NCBI GenBank assembly: GCA_036426205.1
Contig: CM071568.1
Span: forward strand, 218,367,381 to 218,431,380
From: Ascaphus truei
Lineage: Eukaryota > Chordata > Amphibia > Anura > Ascaphidae
Direction of reading: 5' to 3'
DNA length: 64,000 nt
Below the pieces are notes generated by a model. The model had not been told where the DNA came from, searched no databases, and worked only from the letters and a program-made list of their open reading frames with translations. How positions within the stretch are numbered: the stretch's first letter is position 1; every line of letters begins with the position of its first letter. This document shows positions 11,199-22,945 of the stretch, one piece after another. Made by a program: the position numbers and the translations under genes.

Positions 11199-12559
11199 GT
11201 TACTAGAACTGTGGCCATGCTGAAAAAAAATAATTAAGTGATTATATTCTGCTTAACTGGTAAAAATATGTGGTCAACAAATATTTAAATTTTAACGGCA
11301 ATTACTGTACCAGTATGCACCTACACTGTTAGTCATGCCTTTTATGCTAAAAACAGAAAAGAAAAGTAGACTCCAAAGGCATAAAATTAAAACACCCTTT
11401 TCATGTATACACAAAACGTGGACGTGCAAATTTTATTGGTCAGTCATGTTACAGTTCTATAGAAATGTAGCATTGTGATTGATGGTGACTGTTCGAGTGG
11501 GTCTTGAGAGATGAGCATAGAGGGTGTTGGGTGAATAGTGATAGGAAAGAGTACCATGCAGTAAATAGGGAGAAGTATGAGTGAAATATTTCAGGTGGGA
11601 CAGAGCAGTAAAAATGCATGGAACAGAGAGAAGACAATCTTGAGGGCCGTGCAGCAGATGGGAGCAGCATACATATAGCAAAAGATGACAGTAAAGATAT
11701 AAAGACTGCCAAAGCAGTGTTTTATTGGGAGCATAATGGAAAGCCAGCCAATGGGTCTGAGAAGGAGAGAGACACACACACATCTCCAATAAAGTTTTAT
11801 AGTTTTGTATTATAGTTTTGTTTAGAGTATAAGACAAAAAGCTACTGTATGAGGCACCACGTCTAGCTAACAGTAGTATTTGAGTCTTAGCAATGCAGTG
11901 ACAGAGAAAGGGATAGGTCCTACAGTAGCAATGCTAGCAATGTTTTTGCGTGTGCATTGCAGGAAATTGTGGCCAATCGTTTCTTTACTCTGTTATATTA
12001 GAGTAGTGTTCCAAGTTAAATTTAGTTACCATCATATACAGGATATTCTTCCTAATGCCAAACTCCTTTTGTTAAATTACTAGCACTTCCAGTTAATGCT
12101 GATGGATATTGTAGTTTCGTTTACATACATTGAAATGTATCTAATTGCCACAAACTGTCAATTTAAGTAATTTTATGGAAGATGAGAAATATATCTTTGA
12201 TATAATATCAAAAGTATGAGGGAAAAGTCAATGGCCTTGATTTAAACAAGACATTTAAAGTAACTCTTTGTGAAAATTAAATTAATACAAACTGCCAATT
12301 GCAAAGAAATATATGGGACAAATGAGAAAGAAAATCCATACAAATTTGGATTAGACATAAGATATCATTACATGTGTAGTATAAAGTTTGTTGATATCTA
12401 ATACAAATGTTATTATCAAATTAACTACATTAAATATCCATCTAGAAAAGATTTCCATAATACAAAGGTGTACAGAGGCAGTCCCAATGCCAATATGAGT
12501 ACAGAAAAACAGAAGAGAATAAACCTTTGTTTATTGAATAACCCATCACTGCTCCTATG
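11199..12559. other. AT-rich non-coding DNA
   Basis: Only short chance open frames are present on both strands. No domain, repeat boundary or RNA gene is recognised. Confidence 0.5.
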
Positions 12560-12960
12560 TTTCAAATAAAGGCATATATAATAGAATAATATGGAAACAA
12601 AAAGATGGAGGCACACAAGTAATTATGCAAAATTGCTATGGTTTACTGCGTAGTGGTAGGCAGAACTAAAATAATGTTTCAGCGACACAGCCCCTTTCTC
12701 ATACAAAAGCCACCCGTGTACTGTAAATACCCAATGCAGTCTCTTAAATAGTAACCAAAGTTTCCTTCACCTGCATCCCATCACCAAAATCACAGCACAG
12801 ATGCCTGGCTACTCTTCCCATAGGTCTGCCATTGCGGTGACATCGAAGCACAGGCAATGTCACTAAACCCGAAAGCAGCTCCAGCATTGATGCCTGGCAA
12901 CCAAACAACAAATCACAATCGGAGCGCCATGGAGGACAGACGCCAAGTTAAGTAAATCAC
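12560..12960 (-). mobile_element. Penelope-like terminal sequence with degraded hammerhead-like core
   Basis: On the minus strand the order is a GC-richer block (12780-12960, 'tggcgctccgattgtg'), then at 12676-12702 ATGAGAA, a G-rich stem, and GAAAC, then an AT-rich tail. This matches the layout at 7640-7960 and 28160-29095. Stem II pairing is poor, so a ribozyme would be inactive. No RT or nuclease sequence is attached. Confidence 0.4.
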
Positions 12961-14036
12961 TTATACATGTCACATAATCTTTTGTATTCTACAGGGGCCA
13001 CAAATTGATCAAAGAATTACTGTACGTCTTTGTAAAGTAAATTGTCTGTAATCCACAGCTGTAATGCATGTAAAAAAAAAAGCTCACTGTCACTCTATGT
13101 ATTTTTATATTCCTTTATACTGTTTCATTGTAGTTTGGCTCTCAAAATAAGAGATCCGTTTTAATACATGTTCCATGTCCTTTGTACTTTATCTAATCAG
13201 ATACCAGACATATTAATGGTCATTCCTACAATAATTGACCTTTTGAAAAATTGAGAGATATAGTTATAGTATTCTCAGGCACTCAATCATAGATGCAGAA
13301 AAATGTCAAAGAGTAAACTCTTATTCTAGGACCGATATCCACTACTAGTTTTTATGTTTCCAATATTGGGCAAAATGTTTTCCTCAAAGAGTTACAGGTT
13401 TCCAGAGACACTCCAAGTACCTCGATTTGTATTCTTGTTCCTAATCAAGGCCATGGATGGAAAGGAAACATATTATGTATAGTCATCAAGCGGAATAAAT
13501 CTGTCATAGCACCTATTCCATTCTAGATTATTTATATCGGTTATGTAATAATTATCTGAATTGTAGTCCATCATACCTTATTTGTAGAGTCCAAAGGGGG
13601 AGCAATTGTTTATGTTTTAAGGAGTCATAATGTATATATAAATTAAAGATGAGGCATGCGGGTCCTGGCAGTTATGGGGGACAAAGAGAAGCAGGTTACA
13701 TATAGACTTTGCATATATTATATTCCTCTGCCATGTACATATAAAGGACCCAGCAATTTAAATAAACCAATGCAGATCCAACCTCTCATTAAGACCTCTT
13801 GGAGCCACACAATCAACTGGGAAGGTCCATTTTGCTTTACGTTGCAATAGGCTTCTCTCTTTATCACCCCCTGTTGCTGACAATGCCACCTGGACAATCA
13901 CATGGTACTTGAGTTGTGCCGAGTTATGTCCCTTTTGTTAAAGTGTCGTGCCACAGATGTTTTGCTTTTCGTATTCCTAATATTAGTCTTGTGTTGTAAC
14001 ACAAGTTCTTTTAAACTTAACAAAGAGTTTCATAAT
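12961..14036. other. AT-rich non-coding DNA
   Basis: No gene, RNA or clear repeat is seen. A 64-codon chance frame near 13656 has no recognisable domain. Confidence 0.5.
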
Positions 14037-15755
14037 ATCTTTATACATGTTTAAAACCAGAGACAGAACATGAAACACAAACAGAGCTCAGTGCACATCC
14101 AGTGAAACTTATACACAGTACAGTGCCTAAATATGATGTGCACTGAGCTCTGTCTGTGTTTCATGTTCTGTCTCTGGTTTTAAATATATATTCATACAGG
14201 ACACCTACAAGCTCATATTGAACCCCCAAAATAACCACAACATATATATAAGCATATAAGTGTCACAGAGGAGTGCTACTGAGCATGGCAATATATATTT
14301 AAAACCAGGGACAGAACATAAAACACAGACAGAGCTCAGTGCACATCTAGTGAAACTTATACACGGTACAGTGCCTAAATATATATGTATAGATATCTAT
14401 TAAATTAAATGGTCTTTTAGTTACACATTTTGGCCAAATTGTTGTAAGCCCCTGAGCAACTACACGGCAGACCACATCTCAAGGGTCCCTAACACTAATA
14501 TAAATTCTTAATAACCTGTGCATTACCAGGAAGAATGATTTCTAATAAATCTGTCAAAATTAGTTGCATACACTGGCGACACACTTTATTCGAGCTCGGC
14601 TAGTCCCACGAATTCGGGTATACCCGGGTGTATTGAGGTTTGTGACTGTTTTCTGCCCGAGTGCATTGAGGTATTTTCCAGGCAGGGATTGAAGCATTTT
14701 ATTCCCGCTGGCTGCAATACTGCACAGTATATATATATATACTGCATTACAATTCATGAATTTATGCCATCTGGTAGACACGCGAAGCATTGCAGCCTAT
14801 TAAATCCTAATCATTATCATTTAACAGATCAGCCGCCCGTCAGCCAGGCATGAACCCAGGCTCGGAAGGCAAACGCAACGGGTCTTGTCAGAGGTGAGGA
14901 GCGGCGCATTCCAGGTATCTGCCAGGTACATACTGGGTATTTTCTCGAATAAAGTGTGTCGGTGCAGTAGTTCTAAGTCTGATTGAAGCTTTTATTAACC
15001 TGTACATTACCAGGAAAAGCACTCTGTATTAGATTTGTCACAATCATACTGCAAGCAAGCAAGTTCCCCTGAGCGTGGGAGATTCTATGGAGTGAGCTTT
15101 TAACCATTTAAATGTGGGAGGGGGTGAGCTTCAATTAGGTAGGAGGTTGCCACCATCCAATCAGCTAAGACTAGCTGAACAAGAATTGTAAAACATACAG
15201 GACACCCACTCCCACATTTAAATGGTTAAAAGCTCACTCCATAGCATCTCCCACTCTCAGGGGAACTTGCTTGCTTGCAGTATGATTGTGACAAATCTAA
15301 ACAGAGTGCTTTTCCTGGTAATGTACAGGTTAATAAAAGCTTCAATCAGACTTAGAACTATGCAACTAATTTTGACAGATTTATTATAAATCATTCTTCC
15401 TGGTAATGCACAGGTTATTAAGAATTTATATTAGTGTTAGGGACCCTTGAGATGTGGTCTGCCGTGTAGTGGCTCAGGGGCTTACAACAATTTGGCCAAA
15501 ATGTTAAACTAAAAGACCATTTAATTTAATAGATATCTATACATATATATTTAGGCACTGTACCGTGTATAAGTTTCACTGGATGTGCACTGAGCTCTGT
15601 CTGTGTTTTATGTTCTGTCTCTGGTTTTAAATATATATTGCCATGCTCATTAGCACTCCTCTGTGACACTTATATACTTATATATATATGTTGTGGTTAT
15701 TTTGGGGGTTCATTATGAGCTTGTAGGTGTCTTGTATGTTTTATCTTTATACATG
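14037..15755. mobile_element. Large fold-back element flanked by a 13-bp direct repeat
   Basis: The left arm (14190 to about 15130, interrupted by a nested MITE) is mirrored by 15215-15741. The loop region at 15130-15215 holds 'aggaggttgccaccatcc'. The whole structure lies between two copies of atctttatacatg (14037-14049 and 15743-15755), which look like a target-site duplication. A second, smaller palindrome (14050-14099 against 14135-14184, 50-bp arms, about one mismatch) made of the same sequence sits at the left end. The arm sequence recurs once more as a single direct copy at 47211-47828. The family is not recognised; no coding capacity. Confidence 0.85.
14571..14967 (-). mobile_element. 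397-bp MITE with TA target duplication, nested in the fold-back
   Basis: The ends are CACTGGCGACACACTTTATT and the inverse of CTGCACCGACACACTTTATT, flanked by TA on both sides. The right arm of the surrounding fold-back keeps the uninterrupted site (reverse of 'gttgcatagttctaag'), which proves an insertion and fixes its borders. Two more copies lie at 41346-41741 and 61260-61649. TA duplication suggests the Tc1/mariner superfamily, but the family is not identified. Open frames inside are not genes. Confidence 0.92.
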
Positions 15756-15777
15756 ATTATAAGATTAAATATATATA

Positions 15778-17384
15778 CAGTTAGGTCCGGAAATAATTGG
15801 ACACTGACACAATTTTCATAATGTTGGCTCTGTAGGCCACCACAATGGATTTGAAATGAAATAACCGAGATGCAATTGAAGTGCAGACTTTCAGCTTTAA
15901 TTCAAGGGGTTGAACAAAAATATTGTATGAAACGTTTAGGAATTGCAACCATTTTCATACACAGTCCCCTTATTTCAGGGGCTCAAATGTAATTGGACAA
16001 ATTAACACAATCATAAATAAAATGTTCATTTTTAATACTTTGTCGAGAATCCTTTGCAGGCAATGACTGCTTGAAGTCTGGAACGCATGGACATCACCAA
16101 ACGCTGGGTTTCCTCCTTTGTGATGCTTTGCCAGGCCTTTACTGCAGCTGTCTTCAGTTGTTGTTTGTTCGTGGGTCTTTCTGCCTTACGTTTTGTCTTC
16201 AGCAAGTGAAATGCATGCTCGATCAGGTTGAGATCAGGTGATTGACTCGGCCATTGCAGAATATTCCACTTCTTTGCCTTAAAAAACTCCTGGGTTGCTT
16301 TCACAGTATGTTTTGGGTCATTGTCCATCTGTAAAGTGAAGCGCCGTCCAATCAACTTCGCTGAATTTGGCTGAATCTGAGCAGACTATTGTCCCTATGC
16401 ACTTCAGAATTCATACGGCTGCTTCTGTCTTCTGTCACATCATCAATAAACACCAGTGACCCAGTGCCATTGTAAGCCATGCATGCCCATGCCATCCCAC
16501 TGCCTCCACCGTGTTTTACAGATGATGTGGTATGCTTCGGATCATGAGCCGTTTCAAGCCTTCTCCATACATTTTTCTTCTCATCATTCTGGTACAGGTT
16601 GATCTTAGTTTCATCTGTCCAAAGAATGATGTTCCAGAACTGAGCTGGCTTTTTTAGATATTGTTTGGCAACGTCTAATCTTGAGGCTTATGAATGGTTT
16701 GCACCTTGTGGTGAACCCTCTGTGAAGTCTTCTCTTTATGGTAGACTTGGATAATGATATGCCTACCTCTTGGAGAGTGTTCTTCACTTGGCTGAATGTT
16801 GTGAAGGGGTTTTTCTTTACCATGGAAAGGATCCTACGATCATCCACCACTGTTATCTTCCGTGGACGTCCAGGCCTTTTTGTGTTGCAGAGCTCACCAC
16901 TGCGTTCTTTTTCTCTCAGAATGTACCAAACTGTTGATTTGGCCACTCCTAATGTTCCTGCTATCTCTCTGATGGATTTTCTTTTTTTTTTGCAGCCTAA
17001 GGGTGCCCTGTTTCATTGACCGCATGTTGTAGGTTCACAGCAACAGCTTTCAAATGAGAATGCCACACCTGGAATCAACTCCAGACCTTTTACCTGCTTA
17101 ATTGATGATGAAATAACGAAGGAATAGTCCACACCTGTCCATGAAACAGCTTTTGAGTCAATTGTCCAATTACTTTTAGTCCCTTGAAAAAGAGGGGGCT
17201 ACATATTAAAGAGATGTAATCCCTAAACCTTTCCTCCAATTTGGATGTGAATACCCTCAAATTAAAGCTGATAGACTGCACTTTAAGCCCATATTCATTA
17301 TTTAACTGTAACTTCAATTTATTTTGGTGCACAGCCGAAATAACAAAACTTGTATCAGTGTTCAATTATTTCTGGCCCTAACTG
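15778..17384 (-). mobile_element. Full-length Tc1-like transposon
   Basis: 1607 bp between TA dinucleotides (15776-15777, 17385-17386). The ends are inverted: CAGTTAGGTCCGGAAATAAT at the left, and the right end is its near complement (...TTTCTGGCCCTAACTG). The length is that of a complete Tc1 element. It is inserted about 20 bp right of the fold-back. Confidence 0.93.
16032..16991 (-). pseudogene. Tc1 transposase, frameshifted
   Basis: Cut-and-paste transposase of the Tc1 family. The N-terminal part (16611-16946) has the paired helix-turn-helix, with the GRPRK hook between the two DNA-binding subdomains. The C-terminal part (16032-16355) contains DNDPKHT, carrying the second catalytic aspartate, and SPDLNLIEH with the terminal glutamate of DD(34)E. 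The middle (about 16360-16610) still reads as transposase in other frames, with stops. At the 5' end a run of T (16981-16990) breaks the frame upstream of GVAKSTVW. The protein would normally be about 340 residues; several frameshifts and stops make it inactive. Confidence 0.9.
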
Positions 17385-17399
17385 TATATACACTATATT

Positions 17400-17720
17400 C
17401 AAGCAAGTGCGTAAGGCTTCAGACATCATACAGGCGAGCGCGCGTCCAAAAGCGTGACATCACGCGCGCCTGTAGTTTCCGAGATTCGTGGCCTGCATGT
17501 TTGCATGATGGGGGGGCATGCTGGGGTGTGTAGGGGTGCGACCATTACGTCACAGGTTGGTTCGTCCTCATTTGGCGAACCACTCAAGTGGCCCGGCCAT
17601 CGCATGGGAAATTCAAACTTTGTTGTCGTGCGAAGCTCCAGTCGCCCCATCGCGCTCGTGCGTGCACACTATAGACACACATTGACGTTCTAGTGTTTGT
17701 TTTCGGCGCGAGCTATGACA
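17400..17720. repeat. CpG-rich repeat-like block
   Basis: It stands out from its AT-rich surroundings. Its left end folds: 'aggcgagcgcgcgt' against 'acgcgcgcct' around a 16-base loop. Open frames on both strands overlap each other and look like chance. It is probably a MITE or transposon end; the family is not identified. Confidence 0.4.
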
Positions 17721-17961
17721 CACACACCATCTCCTGCACTATTGATGCAGCCTAACCTTGGCTTTTCCTGGACTATTTTCTTCTTTTTGGCTGTTCACGT
17801 TTATAGTTGACTAGTTATGTTTATCATATTTTTCTGTTTGTTCTACCATTTAAATAACTATCAATATATGTTGGGGTTATACTGTTATACTGAAAGAACT
17901 ATAAAAAAATGAGCTTGTGACTTAAGTTAGTACTTCTAATCTTATAAAGGATAAAGACAGA

Positions 17962-18110
17962 GGGCCATATTTACTTAGTAGTGTTCTGCTAAAAAGGCAC
18001 CTTTAGTGCTGGGATACGTTACGTCTGTCCAAATAAATCGACTGTAAGGTTTTTTCCCATACCAGAAGGTTTTTCATGGAAGAAGACTGCTTATTACTGT
18101 AAATATGGTT
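17962..18110. mobile_element. Small MITE with terminal inverted repeats
   Basis: The left end GGCCATATTTACTTAGTAGT is mirrored by the right end (...actgcttattactgtaaatatgg). It shares its end sequence with the larger element at 25947-26766, so it belongs to the same Harbinger-type MITE group. Confidence 0.7.
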
Positions 18111-18559
18111 CTCTATTGAGAAGAGGGTAAAGTGCTTAGTACAGGAATTAGCACTTAGTGAGAAGTAGAGATCAAAAATATACTGTGACAGTGATCCTAT
18201 CCATCAGTTGCTTTAGCTCACACTGCTAGAGCTGCTGTCCTGAATAACAGAGGTTGTTATGAGTTCTGATAACCCATTCCTCATAACGTGCCTCAGACTT
18301 GTCAACCAAATAACGCTTTCGGTGCTTTGGTCTGACTGCTGGAAGCCCATTGAATCACTTAGTTTGGTTTGTAAAGATTTATTTATTTTACCTTAAATTC
18401 AGAACATGTCTAGCAGATTGCACAGTGAATATTTTTGTCCCTGGCCGCGGTGTGGCTATTGAATGGCTCAAGTACTTAATGATTTTACACCCATGTTTTT
18501 TATCATGTTATTTGTCTGTTACATCATGCAACTTTTCTTTAGGGAAATGAAAATTCTGT
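18111..18559. other. AT-rich non-coding DNA
   Basis: No gene or clear repeat. The segment just before the LINE fragment may be decayed LINE sequence, but no motif is readable. Confidence 0.4.
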
Positions 18560-19600
18560 TACATCTTGGCCCCTTTTGTTCCGTAGGTGCTGTCACCACT
18601 TCTGTTCAACATGTATGCAATACCGCTGGGCAATATCATCCAGAAGCATGATCTGAAATGCGACCAGTATGCTGACGACACCCAGATCTATTTTTATTTC
18701 AAGGGAAGCCCATGTATGGCTGTTACCACACTGATGTTGTGTCTAGATGAGGTAGCGGTGTGGTTGGAGTTGAATTGGCTGAAGCTCAATCCTGACAAGA
18801 CTGAACTAATGATTATGGGTTCAGCAAGACGCCAGAGTACAGGGGGTTTGTGATCTGCCACCAATCAATGGTGTACAGCTGCTGAACGTGTTCCAGGTTC
18901 ATAACCTCAGCATCCTCTTTCACTAGAGTCTCAACATACGAGCCCAAGTGGCCTCAGTTGTTAAGTCAGTTTTTTTTAATTTGAAGCTGCTTCGGAGCTT
19001 GTGTCCATTCCTGTAATCTATGAACCCTGATTCACTGGTCAATGACTTTGTGTCTACGTGGTGGAACTGTTTGAATGCCTTATATGCAAGACTACTGGTG
19101 GGTCTGATGCAGAGGCTTCATTTGCGCAGAATGCAGCAGCTCGGATGCTGAGACGTGTTTCTTGCTGTGAGCATACAGTATCATTCCCATTTTATGCGAT
19201 ATGCACTGGCTTCCAGTGATCTTCCGGACTTGGTTAAGTTGTCTGAAATGGCCTTTAAAACCTTGCAAGGTCAAGGGCCCAATTGCTATCTCTTTTGAAG
19301 CCACGGGGGGATACTGGCTATGACCTCAGGTCCTCAGGGGGAGTCTGCCTCTCTGTGTCAAGGGCACTGCACCCTATGCTTCAAGGGCGGGTCATTTCGT
19401 GTGTAGCTTCAGAGGTCTGTAACTTGCTACCGGCAGAGCTCGGGTGTATACAGTATCTATTTTACCACTGTTTCGGGCTTGGTGTAAGACTTACCTCTTC
19501 CTTCTGGCTTTTCCTGTATAAAAAATACAACTGTATAATATTTTTACTTGTTTAACTGTAAAGTATTGCAATGCCCCCTTAAGGGGAGGCGTGTTTTTAC
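18560..19600 (+). pseudogene. L2/CR1-group LINE, 3' part of reverse transcriptase
   Basis: Reverse transcriptase remnant of a non-LTR retrotransposon. 18587-18853 gives LSPLLFNMY, then the catalytic QYADDTQIY, then LNWLKLNPDKTELMIMG, the standard order after the RT palm. Beyond 18853, other frames still match the RT C-terminal region ('ARLLVGLMQRLHLRRMQQ'-like, then a tail near 19260-19500). The frame breaks at 18853 and several stops follow. The 5' half (endonuclease, fingers) is absent, as expected of 5'-truncated LINE insertions. The exact 3' end is uncertain, near 19560-19620. Confidence 0.82.
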
Positions 19601-20746
19601 TAAATATTAATTATGATGATCTGTCCTATAGCACAAATATTATTTACAGCATACTAAAGTTTTGAGCTCATACTTATACATCCCTCCCCTGGCGTCCTTT
19701 TAAAGCAGACCACTTCTACTTCCTGGTTGACAATTTAATATTCCATGTGGAGCCTACCTGAGATATATGCTAATAGCTCTATTAGCTACACGTGTGAGCA
19801 GAGAAAATATGAAGTGAAGGTGATGCTACCCAGAAGCTGGTTTAGCGCATACTGCTTGAACACATGGCCAAAACAGGAGAGGTTGTGTGTTCTAATCCTG
19901 TTGGGCCTGACACCATTTCAGCACACCAGTATACTGTAACATTTCAGTCACTAGCTACAATATAGTTCTTATTGAACACCATTTAGAAAGTTTGGGGTGT
20001 GACATTTAAATATACTTAGCATAGCCATCAGCAGGTGTTGGGTGGGATAAACAAAGGATTGTAAGAGCATTTCCAGTGGTAGTAATTCCCCTGATCCACA
20101 GTTACATGTGACCAGGTTCAAGGTGGGGCTTTTGGGTGGGATAAATTAGGGATTGTAAAATCACGAGATGACAGGAGGACAGTGGAGGCTGGGAGAATGG
20201 CCTGGGGGGCAGACAATCACCATGAGGGAATGGTTTTAGAAAGTGATCTAGTCAAGATGTGTATTGGGAATTGGAGGTGAAAGAGTGATATTGTTAAATA
20301 TAACCAATATGTTTATTTCTAGGAATAACACAGAAGCAAATACTGTATAAAGTGTAATCTGTTTATTCATTATATTATTTTTATTATTGGAACTGAAGTT
20401 ATTTCACAGTCTAATGTTATGGTTAACATCATTATTGTCACACGAGAGAAGCGAGAGGGAAACAATTCAGACTAAAGTCTATTTCAGTAAAAAATACCAC
20501 TGCTTTCCTATTTGCAGAAGAGCTCACACTCTTCTAACAGCCAAATATTATGGCCACTGTTATTAGATGTTTACACGTAGAAAGTTAAACAGTGAGTGAT
20601 GTTAGCCTAGCTGAGAACCAAGGTCAATCTGAATTTTTGGGGTATAAAAGACGCAGAATTAAAAACAACAATTTACTGTCTAAAAATAATTAACTCTATA
20701 ACACCAAAGAACTATTATCTATTAGCGAGAAATGACAATGAGAAGT
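19601..20746. other. Non-coding DNA with a possible tRNA-derived SINE scrap
   Basis: At 19836-19927 'tggtttagcgcatactg' followed about 45 bases later by 'gtgttctaatcctg' resembles the A and B boxes of a tRNA promoter, so a decayed tRNA-derived SINE is possible. The phrase 'ttgggtgggataaa' occurs twice (near 20039 and 20134). No gene. Confidence 0.35.
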
Positions 20747-21199
20747 TGTTGGGACAACGCTGTTACATTTTATTTTCATGATGCATTCTATAATATTGCA
20801 ATTTGTATTAACGCTGTATACGTTTAGCTTTTTTATATCAGATTACTCATATTACTAACAGTTTTCGTTACTAAAATTAATTGCTGATTAATATGCTGCT
20901 TCAAAAATGTAGGCTAAAGTTGAACATTGCATTCCGCCTGCTTAAGTGCACCACGTGAGCAGTAACAGGATATGAGCTAGTGCACAAAAGGTAAGATCGT
21001 AAGACTGTAAGACCGTATATAGTAATAATGGAATTTTTAGATAAGCTTACATGGTTATATTTGCATTTGCCTATAAATACACACTGTTTTGATTATTTGA
21101 TGTGGTAGTTCTCCTGAGAGAGATATTACCCCAAGCTTCGCAATCAATAAAATCCTCTGCGGCTTCAACTCCCCGTGAGAGTAATTTTGTCTCCTAACA
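20747..21199 (+). mobile_element. Possible solo LTR (retrovirus-like)
   Basis: It begins TGTTGGGA and ends TCCTAACA, a near-perfect short inverted pair as at LTR ends. Inside, in promoter order, are ctataaata (about 21072) and AATAAA (about 21147) some 75 bases later, followed by a short U5-like segment. No primer binding site or gag/pol follows, and the flanking bases do not match, so a target duplication is not confirmed. Old solo LTR of an endogenous retrovirus or similar element; moderate confidence only. Confidence 0.5.
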
Positions 21200-21339
21200 C
21201 AGGACATATGGAAGTTCAACACAAACACTTAAAAAAATCTGTATACAGTATTTCATTACTTTTGAAGGACATGGCATCCTTAGTTTCTGTTATGCAATGT
21301 AAAAAACTAAACCTGAAAGTATATTTTCCATAAGAAGTT

Positions 21340-22945
21340 AACTAAATAGGATCTCAGGAAATGAAACTCAAGAACTTTGGGAATTACAAACCTGTAAGCC
21401 TGACATCAGTAGTTGGGAAGCTACTAAAAGGTTTAGTATGGGATAATATTCAGGAATATCAATTGGTTAACAAAATTATTACAAATAGTCAGCATGGATT
21501 AATGAAGGATAGGTCGTGTAAAACTAACCTTTTTAGTTTCCTTGAGAAGATAAGTAGGACTTTAGACCAGAGTAATGCAGTTGATGTGGTCTACATAGAT
21601 TTTGCAAAGGCTTTTGTGACTGTGCCAAACAAGAGGTTAGTGTACAGAATGAAGGAAATTGGACTAGATATAAATATTTGCACCTAGAAGGAAAACTGGT
21701 TGAAGGATAGACAACAGAGAATTGTCGTAAATTGCACCTTTTTAGATTGGGCTAAAGTTGTTAGCGGAGTACCTCAAGGATCGGTACTGGGACCCCAGCT
21801 TTTGAACTTTTTTATTAATAACCTTGAGGTTGGCATAGAGAGCAATGTCTCTATCTTTGCTGATGACACTAAATTGTGTAAGGTGGTGAAATCAGAGCAG
21901 GATGTAATTTCTCTCCAGAAGGACTTGGATAGACTGGGCAAATAAATGGCAGATGAGGTTTAATACAGATAAATGTAAGGTTATGCATTTGGGAAACAAG
22001 AATATGCAGGCAACTAACAAATTAAATGGGGAAAAAATAGGTGAATCCTTGATGGAGAAGGATTTAGGAGTGCTTGTAGACACAGGCTTAGCAATAGGGC
22101 CAAGTGTCATGTAGTAGCTGCAAAGGCAAATAAGATATTTTCTTGCATTAAACAGGGAATGGATGGAAGGGAAGTAGCCCCTCTATAAGTTAGACCACTC
22201 CATGAATATGGAGTACAGTTTTGGCCACCACTCCATAAAAATGACATGTAACTAGAATAAGGGCAGAGAAGAGCCACCAAATGAATAAAGGGGATGGAAG
22301 ATCTGAATTTTGAGGAGAGGCGAGCTAAATTAGATTTGTTTAAATTATAAAATAGGCATCTAAGAGGGGATATGATAACTATATACAAATATATTCAGGG
22401 ACAACACAGGGACATTTGAAAGGAACTATTCATCCCAAGGGCAGTACAAATGACACAGTGTCATCCATTGAGGTTGGAGGAAAGGAGCTTTCACCAGATA
22501 CAGAGGAAATGGTTCTTTACCATAAGGGCAGTTAAAATGAGGAATTCATTACCCACGGAGACTGTGATGGCAGATACAATAAATAACTTTTTTTTAAAAA
22601 GGTTTGATCTATTTTTTTTTAAAGGAAAGGTACTGTATACTGTTCAGGGATATACCAAATGCTGTAACTAAATATGGGAAGGATGTTTATCCAGGGTGAA
22701 ATCTGATTGCCATTATGTGGAGTCAGGAAGAAATTTAAATTTCCGTTCATAAGACAGCATTGCATGGCGTTTCACTGGGGTCTTTTTGTTTACCTTCCTC
22801 TGGGTCAAAATACTGAAATTACAAATATAGGATAAGTACTGTGTCTGTCGTCTAAATGTAGCATTGCTTGAACTTGATGCGCATATACAGTATATTTTTT
22901 CAAACTCATCTACTACTGTATGTCATTATGTAACTATGTAATTCT
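21340..22945 (+). pseudogene. CR1-like LINE, reverse transcriptase 3' half and tail
   Basis: A non-LTR retrotransposon of the CR1 type. 21361-21687 reads NYKPVSLTSVVGKLLKG, SQHGLMKDRSC and VVYIDFAKAF (RT palm, first aspartate). After a stop, 21700-21945 reads VSGVPQGSVLGPQL and FADDTKLCK (catalytic ADD). Decayed frames to about 22600 still show the CR1 C-terminal order, ending near RNSLPTETVMADTINNFF. A 3' untranslated tail with 'tatgtaactatgtaa' runs to about 22945. The 5' half is missing and several stops are present. The same tail recurs on the minus strand at 27905-28140. Confidence 0.9.

Noticed and set aside
14560..14790. 76-codon frame within the MITE
   Set aside because: The same sequence in other MITE copies is non-coding; it starts and ends inside the element.
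19836..19927. A functional tRNA gene
   Set aside because: A- and B-box-like words are present, but no complete cloverleaf can be drawn; at best a SINE scrap.
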